The position numbers were made by a program, and so were the translations under genes. Positions 19,849 to 28,683 of a stretch of DNA of 64,000 nt are shown piece after piece. Under the pieces are notes generated by a model. The model was not told where the DNA came from. It did no database searches and worked only from the letters and a program-made list of their open reading frames with translations. The first letter of the stretch is position 1. Every line of letters begins with the position of its first letter. This DNA is from Iodobacter fluviatilis (lineage in GTDB: Bacteria > Pseudomonadota > Gammaproteobacteria > Burkholderiales > Chitinibacteraceae): the NCBI RefSeq assembly GCF_004194535.1, contig NZ_CP025781.1, positions 2,170,001 to 2,234,000 on the forward strand, in the 5' to 3' direction.

Positions 19849-21234
19849 ATGCCATCATTGAAAACAGGCTTATCCATGTTGCTGGGGGCGGGTTTATTGC
19901 TGGGCTGTGCAGTAGCAACGCCGCCAGCCCAGCATGAGTTAATGTCCTTGGCTTTGGGCGAAAAGCAGCTACCAGAGCGTTGGAAAAACACCCAAAGCCC
20001 AGGCACGTTTGACGAGCAGGCACTGGGCTTTGCTCCAGACCCCGCACTCAAAACACTGATCAGCGAGGCCTTGCAATACAACAGTGATTTACGCATTGCC
20101 GCAGCAAGGGTAGATCAAGCAAGGGCGGCGCTTAAAGCGGCTGGTGGCCCGTTATTGCCTGCATTGGGCATAGGGTTACAGACCGGAGACTCAACCTTAC
20201 CCACGTCTAGTATGAGTGTTACAGGCGTTGGCCTAGTTATGAATTGGGAAGTGGATCTTTGGGGGCGTTTACGCAGTGAGCAGGCGGGTAGTGATGCACG
20301 TTATCAGTCGGCCGCTTTAGATAGGCAATATAGCCAGCAAGCGATTGCCGCTGCCGTTATTCGCGCTTGGCTTGGCGCTACAGAGGCCACTTTGCAGCTA
20401 GAGCTTTCACGCGATATGGCGCGCATCGCCGATAAACAGCTGCAATTGATGAAAGTTGGCCAGAAGATAGGGCGCAACACCGCCCAAGATGTGGTGCTTA
20501 GCCAAGCGGCATTAGCGGTTTATCAAAATCAGCTAGCAGGCAATGAGCTGATGCTGGATCAAGTCAAAAGAGCGCTTGAGGTTTTACTTGGCCGCTATCC
20601 AGCGGCAGAAGTCACAACGGCTGGGCGTTTTCCTGTGGCTCAGTTTACCTTGCCCGCCGGTTTGCCTGCGGAGCTTATGTCGCGCCGCCCAGATATCTTG
20701 GCGGCCGAGCAGCGCTTTAGGGCGGCGTTTCAGGATCAGGAAGTCGCTAAACGTGCGCGCTTGCCTTCATTAAAGCTAACTGGGGGTGTGGCTTATATTG
20801 AAGAGACCAATATCATGCTGAAATCTGGCATTGATAACCCGCTGTGGGGATTAAGTGGCCAGCTACTTGCGCCGATCTTTACAGGTGGCCAGCTAGAAGC
20901 ACAGCTAGAGGCAAAAACTGCCAAGCAGCAAGAGGCCATTGCCCAGTACAGCAAGGCCGCCTTGATTGCTTTTAATGAAGTAGAAGGCGCACTGGCAACG
21001 GAGCGTGCGCTGAGCAAGCGCCAAAATGCTTTGCAGATGCAGAGTGATCAGCTGAAAAAGTCGTTTGAATTCGCTCAAATTCAGAAAAGAGTAGGCAAGG
21101 GGGATCAATATCAGCTCCTGCAACAACAGCTAAATTGGCTGGGCGCGCAGGCGGGTGGCTTGAGGGTGAGTAGTGATCGTTTGGCAAATCGAGTGAATTT
21201 ACATCAGGCTTTGGGCGGGCATTTTTCATCATGA
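19849..21234 (+). CDS. outer-membrane efflux lipoprotein, NodT/OprM family
   Basis: 461 residues. The signal ends with lipobox L-L-L-G-C (Cys20). Two repeated helical regions typical of TolC-like factors follow: L-I-S-E-A-L-Q-Y-N-S-D-L-R-I-A-A-A-R-V-D, and in the second half R-R-P-D-I-L-A-A-E-Q-R-F-R-A-A-F. The start lies 9 bases after the HlyD stop with AAGGA overlapping that stop. It would form the outer-membrane channel of a DUF3302-HlyD-NodT system. No RND, MFS or ABC pump gene is in the operon. Confidence 0.92.
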   Translation: MPSLKTGLSMLLGAGLLLGCAVATPPAQHELMSLALGEKQLPERWKNTQSPGTFDEQALGFAPDPALKTLISEALQYNSDLRIAAARVDQARAALKAAGGPLLPALGIGLQTGDSTLPTSSMSVTGVGLVMNWEVDLWGRLRSEQAGSDARYQSAALDRQYSQQAIAAAVIRAWLGATEATLQLELSRDMARIADKQLQLMKVGQKIGRNTAQDVVLSQAALAVYQNQLAGNELMLDQVKRALEVLLGRYPAAEVTTAGRFPVAQFTLPAGLPAELMSRRPDILAAEQRFRAAFQDQEVAKRARLPSLKLTGGVAYIEETNIMLKSGIDNPLWGLSGQLLAPIFTGGQLEAQLEAKTAKQQEAIAQYSKAALIAFNEVEGALATERALSKRQNALQMQSDQLKKSFEFAQIQKRVGKGDQYQLLQQQLNWLGAQAGGLRVSSDRLANRVNLHQALGGHFSS

Positions 21235-21271
21235 TTTGACATGTCATTCAAAGCCCATTGAGGGAGTTACG

Positions 21272-21303
21272 AAAAACCATGGCAGCCATTGCAATGGTTT
21301 TTT
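21272..21303. terminator. bidirectional terminator between the efflux operon and the chemoreceptor gene
   Basis: AAAAACCAT ... ATGGTTTTTT inverted repeat with extra pairing inside (GGCAGCCATTGCA loop), lying between two convergent genes. Confidence 0.65.
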
Positions 21304-21318
21304 TATTTGCGAGCTTGC

Positions 21319-22626
21319 TTACTTCATTTTAAAAAAGCTAATTACCTCTTCTAGCTTTTGTGCATGCAGGGAAAGCTCGCCCGATGTGGTGGATAAATCT
21401 TCTGCGGCCATTGCGGTTGCTTGGGTGACATTGCTTAATTTAGTGGCGGATAGATTAATTTGTTCAATGCCAATAAATTGCTCGCGCGATGCGGCAGAGA
21501 TTTCTTGGACTAGATCGGCAGTTTTTTTAATGGAGGGGACAATTTCATTCAGCAATGCGCCTGCGCGTTCGGCTTGCTCTACGCTATTGCTGGCTAGTAG
21601 GCTGATTTCTTGCGCTGCGGTTTGGCTGCGCTCGGCTAGTTTTCTGACTTCGGCGGCGACGACGCTAAAGCCTTTGCCTTGCTCGCCTGCGCGGGCGGCT
21701 TCGATGGCAGCATTCAGGGCTAATAGATTCGTTTGATAGGCAATATCATCAATAATGCTGATTTTTTTGGCAATCTCACGCATGGCCAATACGGTTTTTT
21801 TAACCGCTTCGCCGCCTGCAATGGCATTCATGGATGAATGCGCAGAGATATCTTCGGTAATGCGGGTGTTTTCATTATTTTGCGCCACGATGGCGGTTAG
21901 TTGTTCTAAATAGGCGCTGGTTTCTTCAATACTGGTGGCTTGCTCCATCGCGTTATAAGTCAGATCTTTGGCCGATGAGTTAATTAAATGCGATGTTTTT
22001 GCCAGTAAATGCGATGTTGCGCGGATTTCGCCTAATACCAGATGCAATTTTTCTATCATGCTGTGTAGGGCATAGAGCAGGCTGTTTTCATGATTCGCAG
22101 AAAATTCCCCGCGTAAATTGCCTGCCACCACTTCTAATATTAAACGCCGTGCTTCGCCTGGGCCACAGCCAATTCTATTGATAATTCCCATATAGGTCTG
22201 GTAAATCAGTATTAAGGAAAAAATACAAGTAAGTAGCGTAGCTAGGCTAACAATATAAAATAAATTTTGTTTGTTACTATTTAATTGAGCGATGCTAGGC
22301 CTATTTTGAACGCTTTTCATTAATTGATCAGATAAAAAGGGTAACCCTTGAATGTCTGATTTATTGAATGCATGGATTAGATTTATTTCTTGCGCGTTAA
22401 AGCCCGTTTCTTGAATAAAAGTATCTGTTTTACTTTTATTGATGAGCTGAGGATCTTCACGTAATTGTTGGCTAAATAGCATTGCTGAATTTTGCTGCTG
22501 CTGGGCCGTAAAAAGTTGCTCGCCCATTTGGTTAAAACTATAGATACACACATAAAGTAGCAACATGAGCAGCACAAAAAATAACGCTCTAGAGACAAAG
22601 ATTTTTTTCATGCTTGGCATAGCCAT
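21319..22626 (-). CDS. methyl-accepting chemotaxis protein
   Basis: 435 residues. A membrane segment at about 11-30, a short periplasmic part, and a second membrane segment ([16 protein letters not shown]) are followed by the cytoplasmic coiled-coil. The receptor tip is unmistakable: [23 protein letters not shown], then [17 protein letters not shown]. The small sensor domain (about 85 residues) has no recognisable ligand fold. GGGAGG lies 6 bases before the ATG. No other chemotaxis genes are nearby, so it is a stand-alone receptor. Confidence 0.95.
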   Translation of the reverse strand: MAMPSMKKIFVSRALFFVLLMLLLYVCIYSFNQMGEQLFTAQQQQNSAMLFSQQLREDPQLINKSKTDTFIQETGFNAQEINLIHAFNKSDIQGLPFLSDQLMKSVQNRPSIAQLNSNKQNLFYIVSLATLLTCIFSLILIYQTYMGIINRIGCGPGEARRLILEVVAGNLRGEFSANHENSLLYALHSMIEKLHLVLGEIRATSHLLAKTSHLINSSAKDLTYNAMEQATSIEETSAYLEQLTAIVAQNNENTRITEDISAHSSMNAIAGGEAVKKTVLAMREIAKKISIIDDIAYQTNLLALNAAIEAARAGEQGKGFSVVAAEVRKLAERSQTAAQEISLLASNSVEQAERAGALLNEIVPSIKKTADLVQEISAASREQFIGIEQINLSATKLSNVTQATAMAAEDLSTTSGELSLHAQKLEEVISFFKMK

Positions 22627-22878
22627 TATTATCCTCCCAGATTACAGATGCCAAGCTATCTATCGTAGCTTACCTATCACTCTATAAAATTAGCTCTTGC
22701 ACATGGCTTATAGCAAGGCCAGATTGCGTTGATTGTGTGTTTTGCTTGCGCTTACTTAGCCGCCGTTTGGCAAGTAAAAAGTGTTATATAGGGTGAGATC
22801 AAGCTCTGCATCGGGTAAACTCCGCCCTCAAATTGACGGTCCATCCTTTACGCGGATGACCACCTGGAGATTAAAAAA

Positions 22879-23823
22879 ATGAAGCAAGAGCATACTCAGC
22901 CGATTGTGGTGGCTGCCCTGTATAAATTTGTAACGCTGGCTGATTTTGAAGCGCTCAAAGAGCCGCTATTGCAATCCATGCTGGATAACGAAGTAAAAGG
23001 CACTTTGCTGCTGGCTTTTGAAGGCATTAATGGCACGGTAGCAGGCTCCCGCGCGGGGATTGATGGCTTATTGGCGTGGCTAAAAAGCGATGCACGCTTT
23101 ATCGATGTGGATCACAAAGAATCCTATTGTGATGAGCAGCCGTTTTACCGTAGCAAAGTTAAATTAAAGAAAGAAATTGTCACCTTGGGCGTGCCGGGCA
23201 TAGATCCGAATCTAGCCGTTGGCACTTATGTAGAGCCAGAGGATTGGAATGTGCTGATTAGCGATCCTGAAGTGCTGCTAATCGATACGCGCAATGATTA
23301 TGAAGTGGCAATTGGCACGTTTGAAGGTGCAATTGATCCTAAAACGGCCAGTTTCCGCGAATTCCCAGATTATATTAAGCAGCATTTCGACCCTGCCAAG
23401 CACAAGAAAGTCGCCATGTTTTGCACTGGCGGTATTCGCTGTGAAAAAGCATCTAGCTATATGCTGGGCGAGGGTTTTGAAGAAGTCTTTCATCTGAAAG
23501 GTGGCATTCTTAAATATCTAGAAACGGTAAAGCAGGAAGAAACCAAGTGGAATGGCGACTGCTTTGTGTTTGATAACCGCGTCACCGTTCGCCATGATTT
23601 AAGCGAAGGCGATTTCGACCTCTGCCACGCCTGCCGCCAGCCTGTATCGGTGGAAGAGCGACTATCACCGCATTACGTAGCGGGGATCAGCTGCCCACAC
23701 TGCTGGAATTCGCTAAGTGAGAAAACCAGAAACGGTGCGCGTGAGCGGCAAAAGCAGATCGAGCTCGCCAAAAAGCGCAATCAGCCCAGCCCACTTGGCC
23801 GCAATATGCGGGATAAGGATTAA
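22879..23823 (+). CDS. trhO: tRNA uridine 34 hydroxylase TrhO (YceA, rhodanese family)
   Basis: 314 residues. The family makes 5-hydroxyuridine at position 34 of tRNA, oxygen-dependently. An N-terminal acylphosphatase-like domain ([16 protein letters not shown]) is followed by a rhodanese domain with the active loop [11 protein letters not shown] and then the Cys-rich tail (C-H-A-C-R, C-P-H-C). GGAG precedes the ATG. It stands alone between the chemoreceptor and a phosphoesterase. Confidence 0.95.
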   Translation: MKQEHTQPIVVAALYKFVTLADFEALKEPLLQSMLDNEVKGTLLLAFEGINGTVAGSRAGIDGLLAWLKSDARFIDVDHKESYCDEQPFYRSKVKLKKEIVTLGVPGIDPNLAVGTYVEPEDWNVLISDPEVLLIDTRNDYEVAIGTFEGAIDPKTASFREFPDYIKQHFDPAKHKKVAMFCTGGIRCEKASSYMLGEGFEEVFHLKGGILKYLETVKQEETKWNGDCFVFDNRVTVRHDLSEGDFDLCHACRQPVSVEERLSPHYVAGISCPHCWNSLSEKTRNGARERQKQIELAKKRNQPSPLGRNMRDKD

Positions 23824-23884
23824 TCTAGGGTGGGCACTGTGCCCATGCAGGCATCAAATTAAGCTCAAAAGTAGCCACAAACAG

Positions 23885-23998
23885 TAGGGCGCAATAAGTC
23901 TGAGGTTTTATTCAGACGCATTGCGCCGTGTGTGCAAACCACCATGCGGCGTAATGCAGCCAAGCAAAAACGCTTGGCTTTATTACGCCCTACGAATG
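23885..23998. repeat. REP-like imperfect palindromic repeat
   Basis: Begins GTAGGGCGCAATAA and ends TTACGCCCTAC, with the internal halves GCATTGCGCC / GGCGTAATGC also complementary. Same terminal octamer as the repeat at 25217-25285, so one family of short intergenic palindromes. Confidence 0.6.
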
Positions 23999-24047
23999 AT
24001 ATTACGATACATACAAACTAGCCCGATCCTCTCTAAGGAAGTGCCTT

Positions 24048-25199
24048 TTGAAACACACCACGCCTCCTCGTTCATCCCTGCTTCTTATGCTTGGCATTAT
24101 CTTGCTGGCGCATGGCTATTTGGGAGTGCGTTTGTTTCCTGCTTTGGGTCTGTATGGCACGGGTTTATTCGTGGGCTGGTTGGCCTTGCTGCTGTCTAGT
24201 CTGTTACTGCCCTTGGGATTAGCTGCCAGATTTATCAGCCAGCCGCCTTGGGCCGATCGTATTGCTTGGCTGGGTTTAATGGCGATGGGGCTGTTTTCGT
24301 CCTTGTTTGTACTCTGCCTGCTGCGTGATGTGTCTTTGCTGCCTTTAGCTTATTTATTAAGCGATGCGGCGTATAGCAACTGGCGGATTCAGAGTGCTTT
24401 GGGCGTGTTTGCAGGGGCGGCGCTATTTACTTTGCTGGGGCTGATTAATGCAAGGCGCAGCGCGGCGATTGTGGATGTGGCCGTGTCGGTGGCTAATTTA
24501 CCAGCAGAATTAGTGGGTTTTACTATCGCGCAAATCAGCGATATTCATGTAGGGCCAACGATTAAGCGGCCTTATCTGGATGCGATTGTGGACAAAGTAA
24601 ATGGCCTTGGTGCAGATTTGGTGGCGGTAACGGGTGATTTGGTTGATGGTAATGTGGCCGATCTGGGCGCACATACCGCACCCCTAGCGCGATTAAAATC
24701 CACGCACGGCACGTTTTTTGTAACGGGTAATCATGAATATTATTCTGGCGCGCTAGCGTGGATTACCGAGCTGCGCCGTTTAGGCTTGCAAGTGCTGCTG
24801 AACGAGCATGTTTTGCTCTCCCACGGCGGCCATCAGTTGGTGGTGGCTGGGGTAACTGATTACAGCGCTGGGCATTTTTACCCTGATCATCAAAGCGATG
24901 CACAGGCCGCGCTGGCAGGATCGCCCGATTCACCGTTTAAACTACTCCTCGCGCATCAGCCGCGTAGTGCCTTTAAGGCGCAGGATTTAGGCCTGCATTT
25001 GCAATTATCTGGCCACACCCACGGCGGACAGTTTTTCCCTTGGAACTTCTTTGTGCGCTTTCAGCAGCCTTTTACCGCAGGCCTAAATCTATTAGGCAAT
25101 GTGTGGGTATATACCAGCCGAGGCACAGGCTATTGGGGCCCACCCAAACGATTGTTTGCGCCTTCGGAAATTACCCGAATTACCTTAAGGCGCGGGTGA
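24048..25199 (+). CDS. membrane-anchored metallophosphoesterase (YkuE-like)
   Basis: 383 residues. Four hydrophobic segments occupy the first 140 residues. A calcineurin-like phosphoesterase domain follows with all metal motifs: I-S-D-I-H-V-G, V-T-G-D-L-V-D-G, T-G-N-H-E-Y-Y-S-G, L-L-A-H-Q-P and L-S-G-H-T-H-G-G-Q. The substrate is unknown; relatives act on UDP-sugars, lipids or nucleotides at the membrane. Translation seems to start at a TTG with AAGGA 8 bases upstream; the next in-frame ATG lies inside the first membrane segment. Confidence 0.9.
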   Translation: MKHTTPPRSSLLLMLGIILLAHGYLGVRLFPALGLYGTGLFVGWLALLLSSLLLPLGLAARFISQPPWADRIAWLGLMAMGLFSSLFVLCLLRDVSLLPLAYLLSDAAYSNWRIQSALGVFAGAALFTLLGLINARRSAAIVDVAVSVANLPAELVGFTIAQISDIHVGPTIKRPYLDAIVDKVNGLGADLVAVTGDLVDGNVADLGAHTAPLARLKSTHGTFFVTGNHEYYSGALAWITELRRLGLQVLLNEHVLLSHGGHQLVVAGVTDYSAGHFYPDHQSDAQAALAGSPDSPFKLLLAHQPRSAFKAQDLGLHLQLSGHTHGGQFFPWNFFVRFQQPFTAGLNLLGNVWVYTSRGTGYWGPPKRLFAPSEITRITLRRG

Positions 25200-25216
25200 G
25201 TTTTGTTGGTGCGCCA

Positions 25217-25285
25217 TTGTAGGGCGGGTGTAACCCGCCGTTTTTCTTGTATTAAATATTGGCGGGTTGCATCCGCCCTACGGGC
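25217..25285. repeat. REP-like palindromic repeat (GTAGGGCG ... CGCCCTAC)
   Basis: GTAGGGCGGGTGTAACCCGCC on the left and GGCGGGTTGCATCCGCCCTAC on the right form a long imperfect hairpin between two convergent genes. Related ends occur at 23885-23998 and, in half, at 36752. Confidence 0.65.
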
Positions 25286-25287
25286 TA

Positions 25288-25644
25288 TTAGCCAACCATA
25301 TTCTTTGAGCCATAAGACCCACGGTCGATGTCGATGATTTCGGCTCGAATGCTGATGTTTAATGCTTGTGGGTTATCTATTTCTATGGCTTGAATTAACG
25401 CATCTGAAAGTGCTTTTTTGATTTCAGCCGAGCGGCCACTGAGCAAGCGTAGCTTGATATGAATAAAGGCGCGGCCCTCATCTTTATTGCCAATCAAAAA
25501 ATCATCAAAGCCCATGGCGCGGCTTTGGATATCTGATTCAATATAATGCCCTGATTCAATCAGGGCATTATTTAATTGTTGCAGGGCAAGGCGGGGATTA
25601 AAGCCGCTTAAGTTTTTGCTGTATTCAAGATTAAGATGGGGCAT
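25288..25644 (-). CDS. 5-carboxymethyl-2-hydroxymuconate isomerase family (tautomerase fold)
   Basis: 118 residues starting M-P-H-L-N-L-E-Y-S, so the catalytic Pro is residue 2 after Met removal. The usual family length and the conserved H-I-K-L-R-L-L-S-G-R-S fit the CHMI (HpcD) family of homoprotocatechuate breakdown. No other genes of that pathway are nearby, so the in vivo substrate is uncertain. GAAGG precedes the start. Confidence 0.88.
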   Translation of the reverse strand: MPHLNLEYSKNLSGFNPRLALQQLNNALIESGHYIESDIQSRAMGFDDFLIGNKDEGRAFIHIKLRLLSGRSAEIKKALSDALIQAIEIDNPQALNISIRAEIIDIDRGSYGSKNMVG

Positions 25645-25694
25645 GGGACACCTTCAGGGTGAGAGAGACCCTGAAGATTATATCTATTTAATCC

Positions 25695-26588
25695 TTAATC
25701 AACATGCTCAAACTGAGCTTTTGATAAAGGCTTGCTCGCTTCATGATGCTGAATATGATGGATCGTGCGCTGTGGGAAAGGAATCGAAATATTTGCCGCA
25801 TCAAATGCTTTTTTGATGTTTTCTGTAGTATCAAAAAAGATAGGCCAGTAATGCTCGCTATTAGCCCAAACGCGTACTGTAAAATTAACCGAGCTTTCGG
25901 CCAGTGAAGAAACCACCACCATTGGTGCGGGGTCTTGGTGGATGCGGTGGTCTTTATTCAGTACCGATAAAATCACTTTACGTGCGTGATCGATATCATC
26001 GTCGTAGCCAATACCAAAGACAAAATCGACGCGGCGAGTTGGCATGGCTGAATAGTTGGTGAGATTGCCATTGGCTAAGGGGCCATTGGGAACCACAATT
26101 AATTTATTATCGGCAGTACGCAAACGCGTGGTAAAAATCTGAATGCCTTCTACCGTACCTGCTTGGCCTTGTGCCTCGATATAGTCGCCTGCTTTAAATG
26201 GCTTAAACATTAAGATTAATACACCACCCGCAAAATTGGCGAGGCTACCTTGTAATGCCAAACCAATTGCCAAACTGGCCGCACCTAAAATAGCGATAAA
26301 TGAAGTGGTTTCAATACCAATCATTGAAGCGGCACTAATCAGTAGTAGCGCTTTCAATGCCACATTGGCAAGGCTGCCTAAGAAGTGGCGTAATGTGGGT
26401 TCAACATGACTGCGAGTCAGCATTTTTTCTAGCAATTGCGTGGCAATGCCAATTAATTTCCAGCCGATAAAGAGCGTGAGCATGGCGGAAAATAATTTTG
26501 GAGCGTAGCTGATGGCCTGGGCTTGCAGTATTTCAATCCAATTCATTCGATGCTCATTTATTTGGGTGACAGTGCTATCAATTGTCAC
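25695..26588 (-). CDS. mscS: small-conductance mechanosensitive channel MscS
   Basis: 297 residues counted from a GTG. Three membrane helices come first; the pore helix carries the MscS pattern G-L-A-L-Q-G-S-L-A-N-F-A-G-G and F-K-A-G-D-Y-I-E. The cytoplasmic beta domain has V-P-N-G-x-L and N-Y-S. It opens under membrane tension to release solutes on osmotic downshock. No Shine-Dalgarno is evident before the GTG, and an ATG at 26546 (M-N-W-I-E-I-L) is an alternative start that would shorten the N-terminus by 14 residues. Confidence 0.95.
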   Translation of the reverse strand: MTIDSTVTQINEHRMNWIEILQAQAISYAPKLFSAMLTLFIGWKLIGIATQLLEKMLTRSHVEPTLRHFLGSLANVALKALLLISAASMIGIETTSFIAILGAASLAIGLALQGSLANFAGGVLILMFKPFKAGDYIEAQGQAGTVEGIQIFTTRLRTADNKLIVVPNGPLANGNLTNYSAMPTRRVDFVFGIGYDDDIDHARKVILSVLNKDHRIHQDPAPMVVVSSLAESSVNFTVRVWANSEHYWPIFFDTTENIKKAFDAANISIPFPQRTIHHIQHHEASKPLSKAQFEHVD

Positions 26589-26818
26589 AGAAATGGCGGC
26601 CTATTCGTAGAGAATAAATTACGCTTTAAATAGGAAATGCTGCACACATCATTTTTTGACCGCTTTGCTGAGTTGATATAAGAAAGTCTGTAGATATGGA
26701 GAACACAGAGAGGGCTAAAAAAGAGCAGGAAAAACAGATTAAACTCTTCATCTGAGCTGTTTTAAGTGTTCTTTCAGAGTGTTTATTTTTTTCTACGTCT
26801 ACAGACCTTTTGTTGTTT

Positions 26819-28216
26819 TTATCTGCCAATTTCCCTCGCATATTCATCCACGCATTTTAGTGCTAGCGCTACAAATTCGGCGGCTTGTGCGCGGCTCATA
26901 ATGAGGGGCGGGGCGGCGATCATGCTGTCGCCGGTGGCGCGCATGATCAGTTTATTCTTTAGGCAAATATCGCGGCAGCGTAGTGCCATTTCGCTGCCGT
27001 TGCTAAAGCGCTTGCGGCTGGCTTTGTCTTCCACCAAGGTCACTGCAAAGAAAAAGCCCAAGCTACGTACATCGTCTACCAGCGGGTGCGCATCGAAAGC
27101 GTCGTGCCAGAGCTGGGCGGCGTAGGGGGCGACGTCTTGGTTCATGCGCTCGATAATCTTTTCATTTTGCAGAATATGAATATTGGCGACGGCAACCGCG
27201 CATGCCACGGGGTGGCCGGAGTAGGTAAAGCCGTGGTTAAAATCTCCACCTGCAATCAGTACGTTGGCTACTTTATCGTGTATTAGCACGCCACCAATTG
27301 GGATATAGCCAGAGCTTAAGCCTTTGGCGATAGTCATGAGATGTGGGCGAATGCCGTAGTGCTCGCTGCCAAACCATGAGCCGGTGCGGCCAAAACCGCA
27401 GATCACTTCATCGGCAATCAGTAAAATTCCATAATGATCGCAAATGCGCTGGATTTCCGGCCAGTAAGTGGAGGGGGGAATAATAATGCCGCCCGCGCCC
27501 TGCACCGGTTCGCCAATGAAGGCGGCGACGTTTTCAACGCCTAGCTCTAGAATTTTGTCTTCTAGCGCTCTGGCGGCTTTAAGCCCGTATTCTTTGGGGC
27601 TAAGCTCGCCGCCATTGGCGAACCACCAAGGCTGTTCAATATGGGCAATACCGGGGATAGGTAAATCGCCCTGCTCGTGCATATAGTGCATGCCACCTAA
27701 GCTGGCCCCGCCTATGGTTGAGCCGTGGTAGCCGTTGATGCGCGAGATGATGGTTTTTTTCTTAGGTTGGCCCAGCGTGGCCCAGTAATGGCGAACCATG
27801 CGAATAATGGTGTCGTTGCCTTCTGATCCTGAGTTGGTATAAAAAACGTGATTAAAGCCATCAGGGGAGATTTGCGCCAGTAGGCTGGATAACTCAACCA
27901 CCGGCGGGTGGGTGGTTTTAAAAAAAGTATTGTAGAAAGGGAGTTCTAGCATTTGCTGGTAAGCCGCATCCGCCAGCTCACGTCTTCCGTAGCCAATATT
28001 GACGCACCATAGGCCGCTCATGGCATCAAAAATCTTGTGGCCGTCCGAGTCATATAAGTAAAGCCCCTCGCCACGAACAATCACTCGTGAGCCGTGGGTA
28101 TTCAGTGCCGCCGTGTCAGAAAATGGATGAATATGATGGGCGGCATCTAGTGCTTGGTATTCGCTGGTACTGCGGCCAAGGTTGGAGTGGTCTTGGTTGA
28201 TGAGATTTGGATTCAT
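26819..28216 (-). CDS. class III aminotransferase, putrescine/polyamine-pyruvate transaminase type (SpuC-like)
   Basis: 465 residues, PLP-dependent. Motifs include G-L-W-C-V-N-I-G-Y-G-R, Y-T-N-S-G-S-E-G-N-D, I-A-D-E-V-I-C-G-F-G-R-T-G and the PLP-lysine segment I-A-K-G-L-S-S-G-Y. In the Pseudomonas Spu pathway this enzyme transfers the amino group of putrescine or a related diamine to pyruvate. Neighbours (gamma-glutamylpolyamine synthetase, amidohydrolase, PuuR-like regulator) support the polyamine role. The ATG at 28216 has AAGGAG 7 bases upstream; a longer upstream frame is not favoured. Confidence 0.9.
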   Translation of the reverse strand: MNPNLINQDHSNLGRSTSEYQALDAAHHIHPFSDTAALNTHGSRVIVRGEGLYLYDSDGHKIFDAMSGLWCVNIGYGRRELADAAYQQMLELPFYNTFFKTTHPPVVELSSLLAQISPDGFNHVFYTNSGSEGNDTIIRMVRHYWATLGQPKKKTIISRINGYHGSTIGGASLGGMHYMHEQGDLPIPGIAHIEQPWWFANGGELSPKEYGLKAARALEDKILELGVENVAAFIGEPVQGAGGIIIPPSTYWPEIQRICDHYGILLIADEVICGFGRTGSWFGSEHYGIRPHLMTIAKGLSSGYIPIGGVLIHDKVANVLIAGGDFNHGFTYSGHPVACAVAVANIHILQNEKIIERMNQDVAPYAAQLWHDAFDAHPLVDDVRSLGFFFAVTLVEDKASRKRFSNGSEMALRCRDICLKNKLIMRATGDSMIAAPPLIMSRAQAAEFVALALKCVDEYAREIGR

Positions 28217-28237
28217 CGAGTGTCTCCTTGTTTCTGG

Positions 28238-28254
28238 GTGGGCCTGTGCCCACG
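28238..28254. repeat. short palindrome GTGGGCCTGTGCCCAC
   Basis: Small hairpin in the leader of the aminotransferase gene. The same GTGGGCA...TGCCCA pattern occurs at 23829-23846 and, longer, at 55401-55432. Confidence 0.5.
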
Positions 28255-28311
28255 CGATAATTTGAATGTGGTGTGTTGTTTGCAAATAAAATCAAAAACT
28301 AAAGGCATTAT

Positions 28312-28676
28312 TAGTGCCTTCGGCACGTTGATTTAGGTGCGGGTGCCCCCGCGGGGGCGTTCTTTTCTTGCTTCGCCAAGAAAAGAACCAAAAGAAGGCG
28401 ACCCCACGAAACACGAAGGCCCCTCATCTGCGGACAATCGAGCGGCGGCTGCGGAACTCGCTTCGCTCAAACAGTCCTCGCCGAAACCCCGCCCGCTTGT
28501 TCCTCGCTTCGGCGTGCTTCAAGGGGGGATTTAAGCCCCGTGCGGTGAATAGCGATAAAAATTTAGGTTACTGACGCTGAAACTACTTAAAACCTAAGAT
28601 CTGCCCCGATTTTAAAAGGGTTTCCTCCGTGAAACTCCGTGTTCTCTGTGCCCTCCGTGGATCAGGATTTGGTTTT
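28312..28676 (+). repeat. long intergenic repeat, copy 1
   Basis: About 365 bases starting AGTGCCTTCGGCACGTTG and TTTAGGTGCGGG. The body includes CACGAAGGCCCCTC, TGCGGACAATCGAG and CGCTTGTTCCTCG, and the end CCTCCGTGAAACTCCG then TGTTCTCTG. Further copies lie at 36847-37219 and 38341-38565 in the same orientation. It fills most of the 467-base gap between two co-directional polyamine genes. No real coding frame is conserved between copies. Confidence 0.8.
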
Positions 28677-28683
28677 TGCAACA

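Noticed and set aside
28337-28534. Rightward frames in the long intergenic repeat
   Set aside because: Frames are not conserved between the three repeat copies, so they are not genes.
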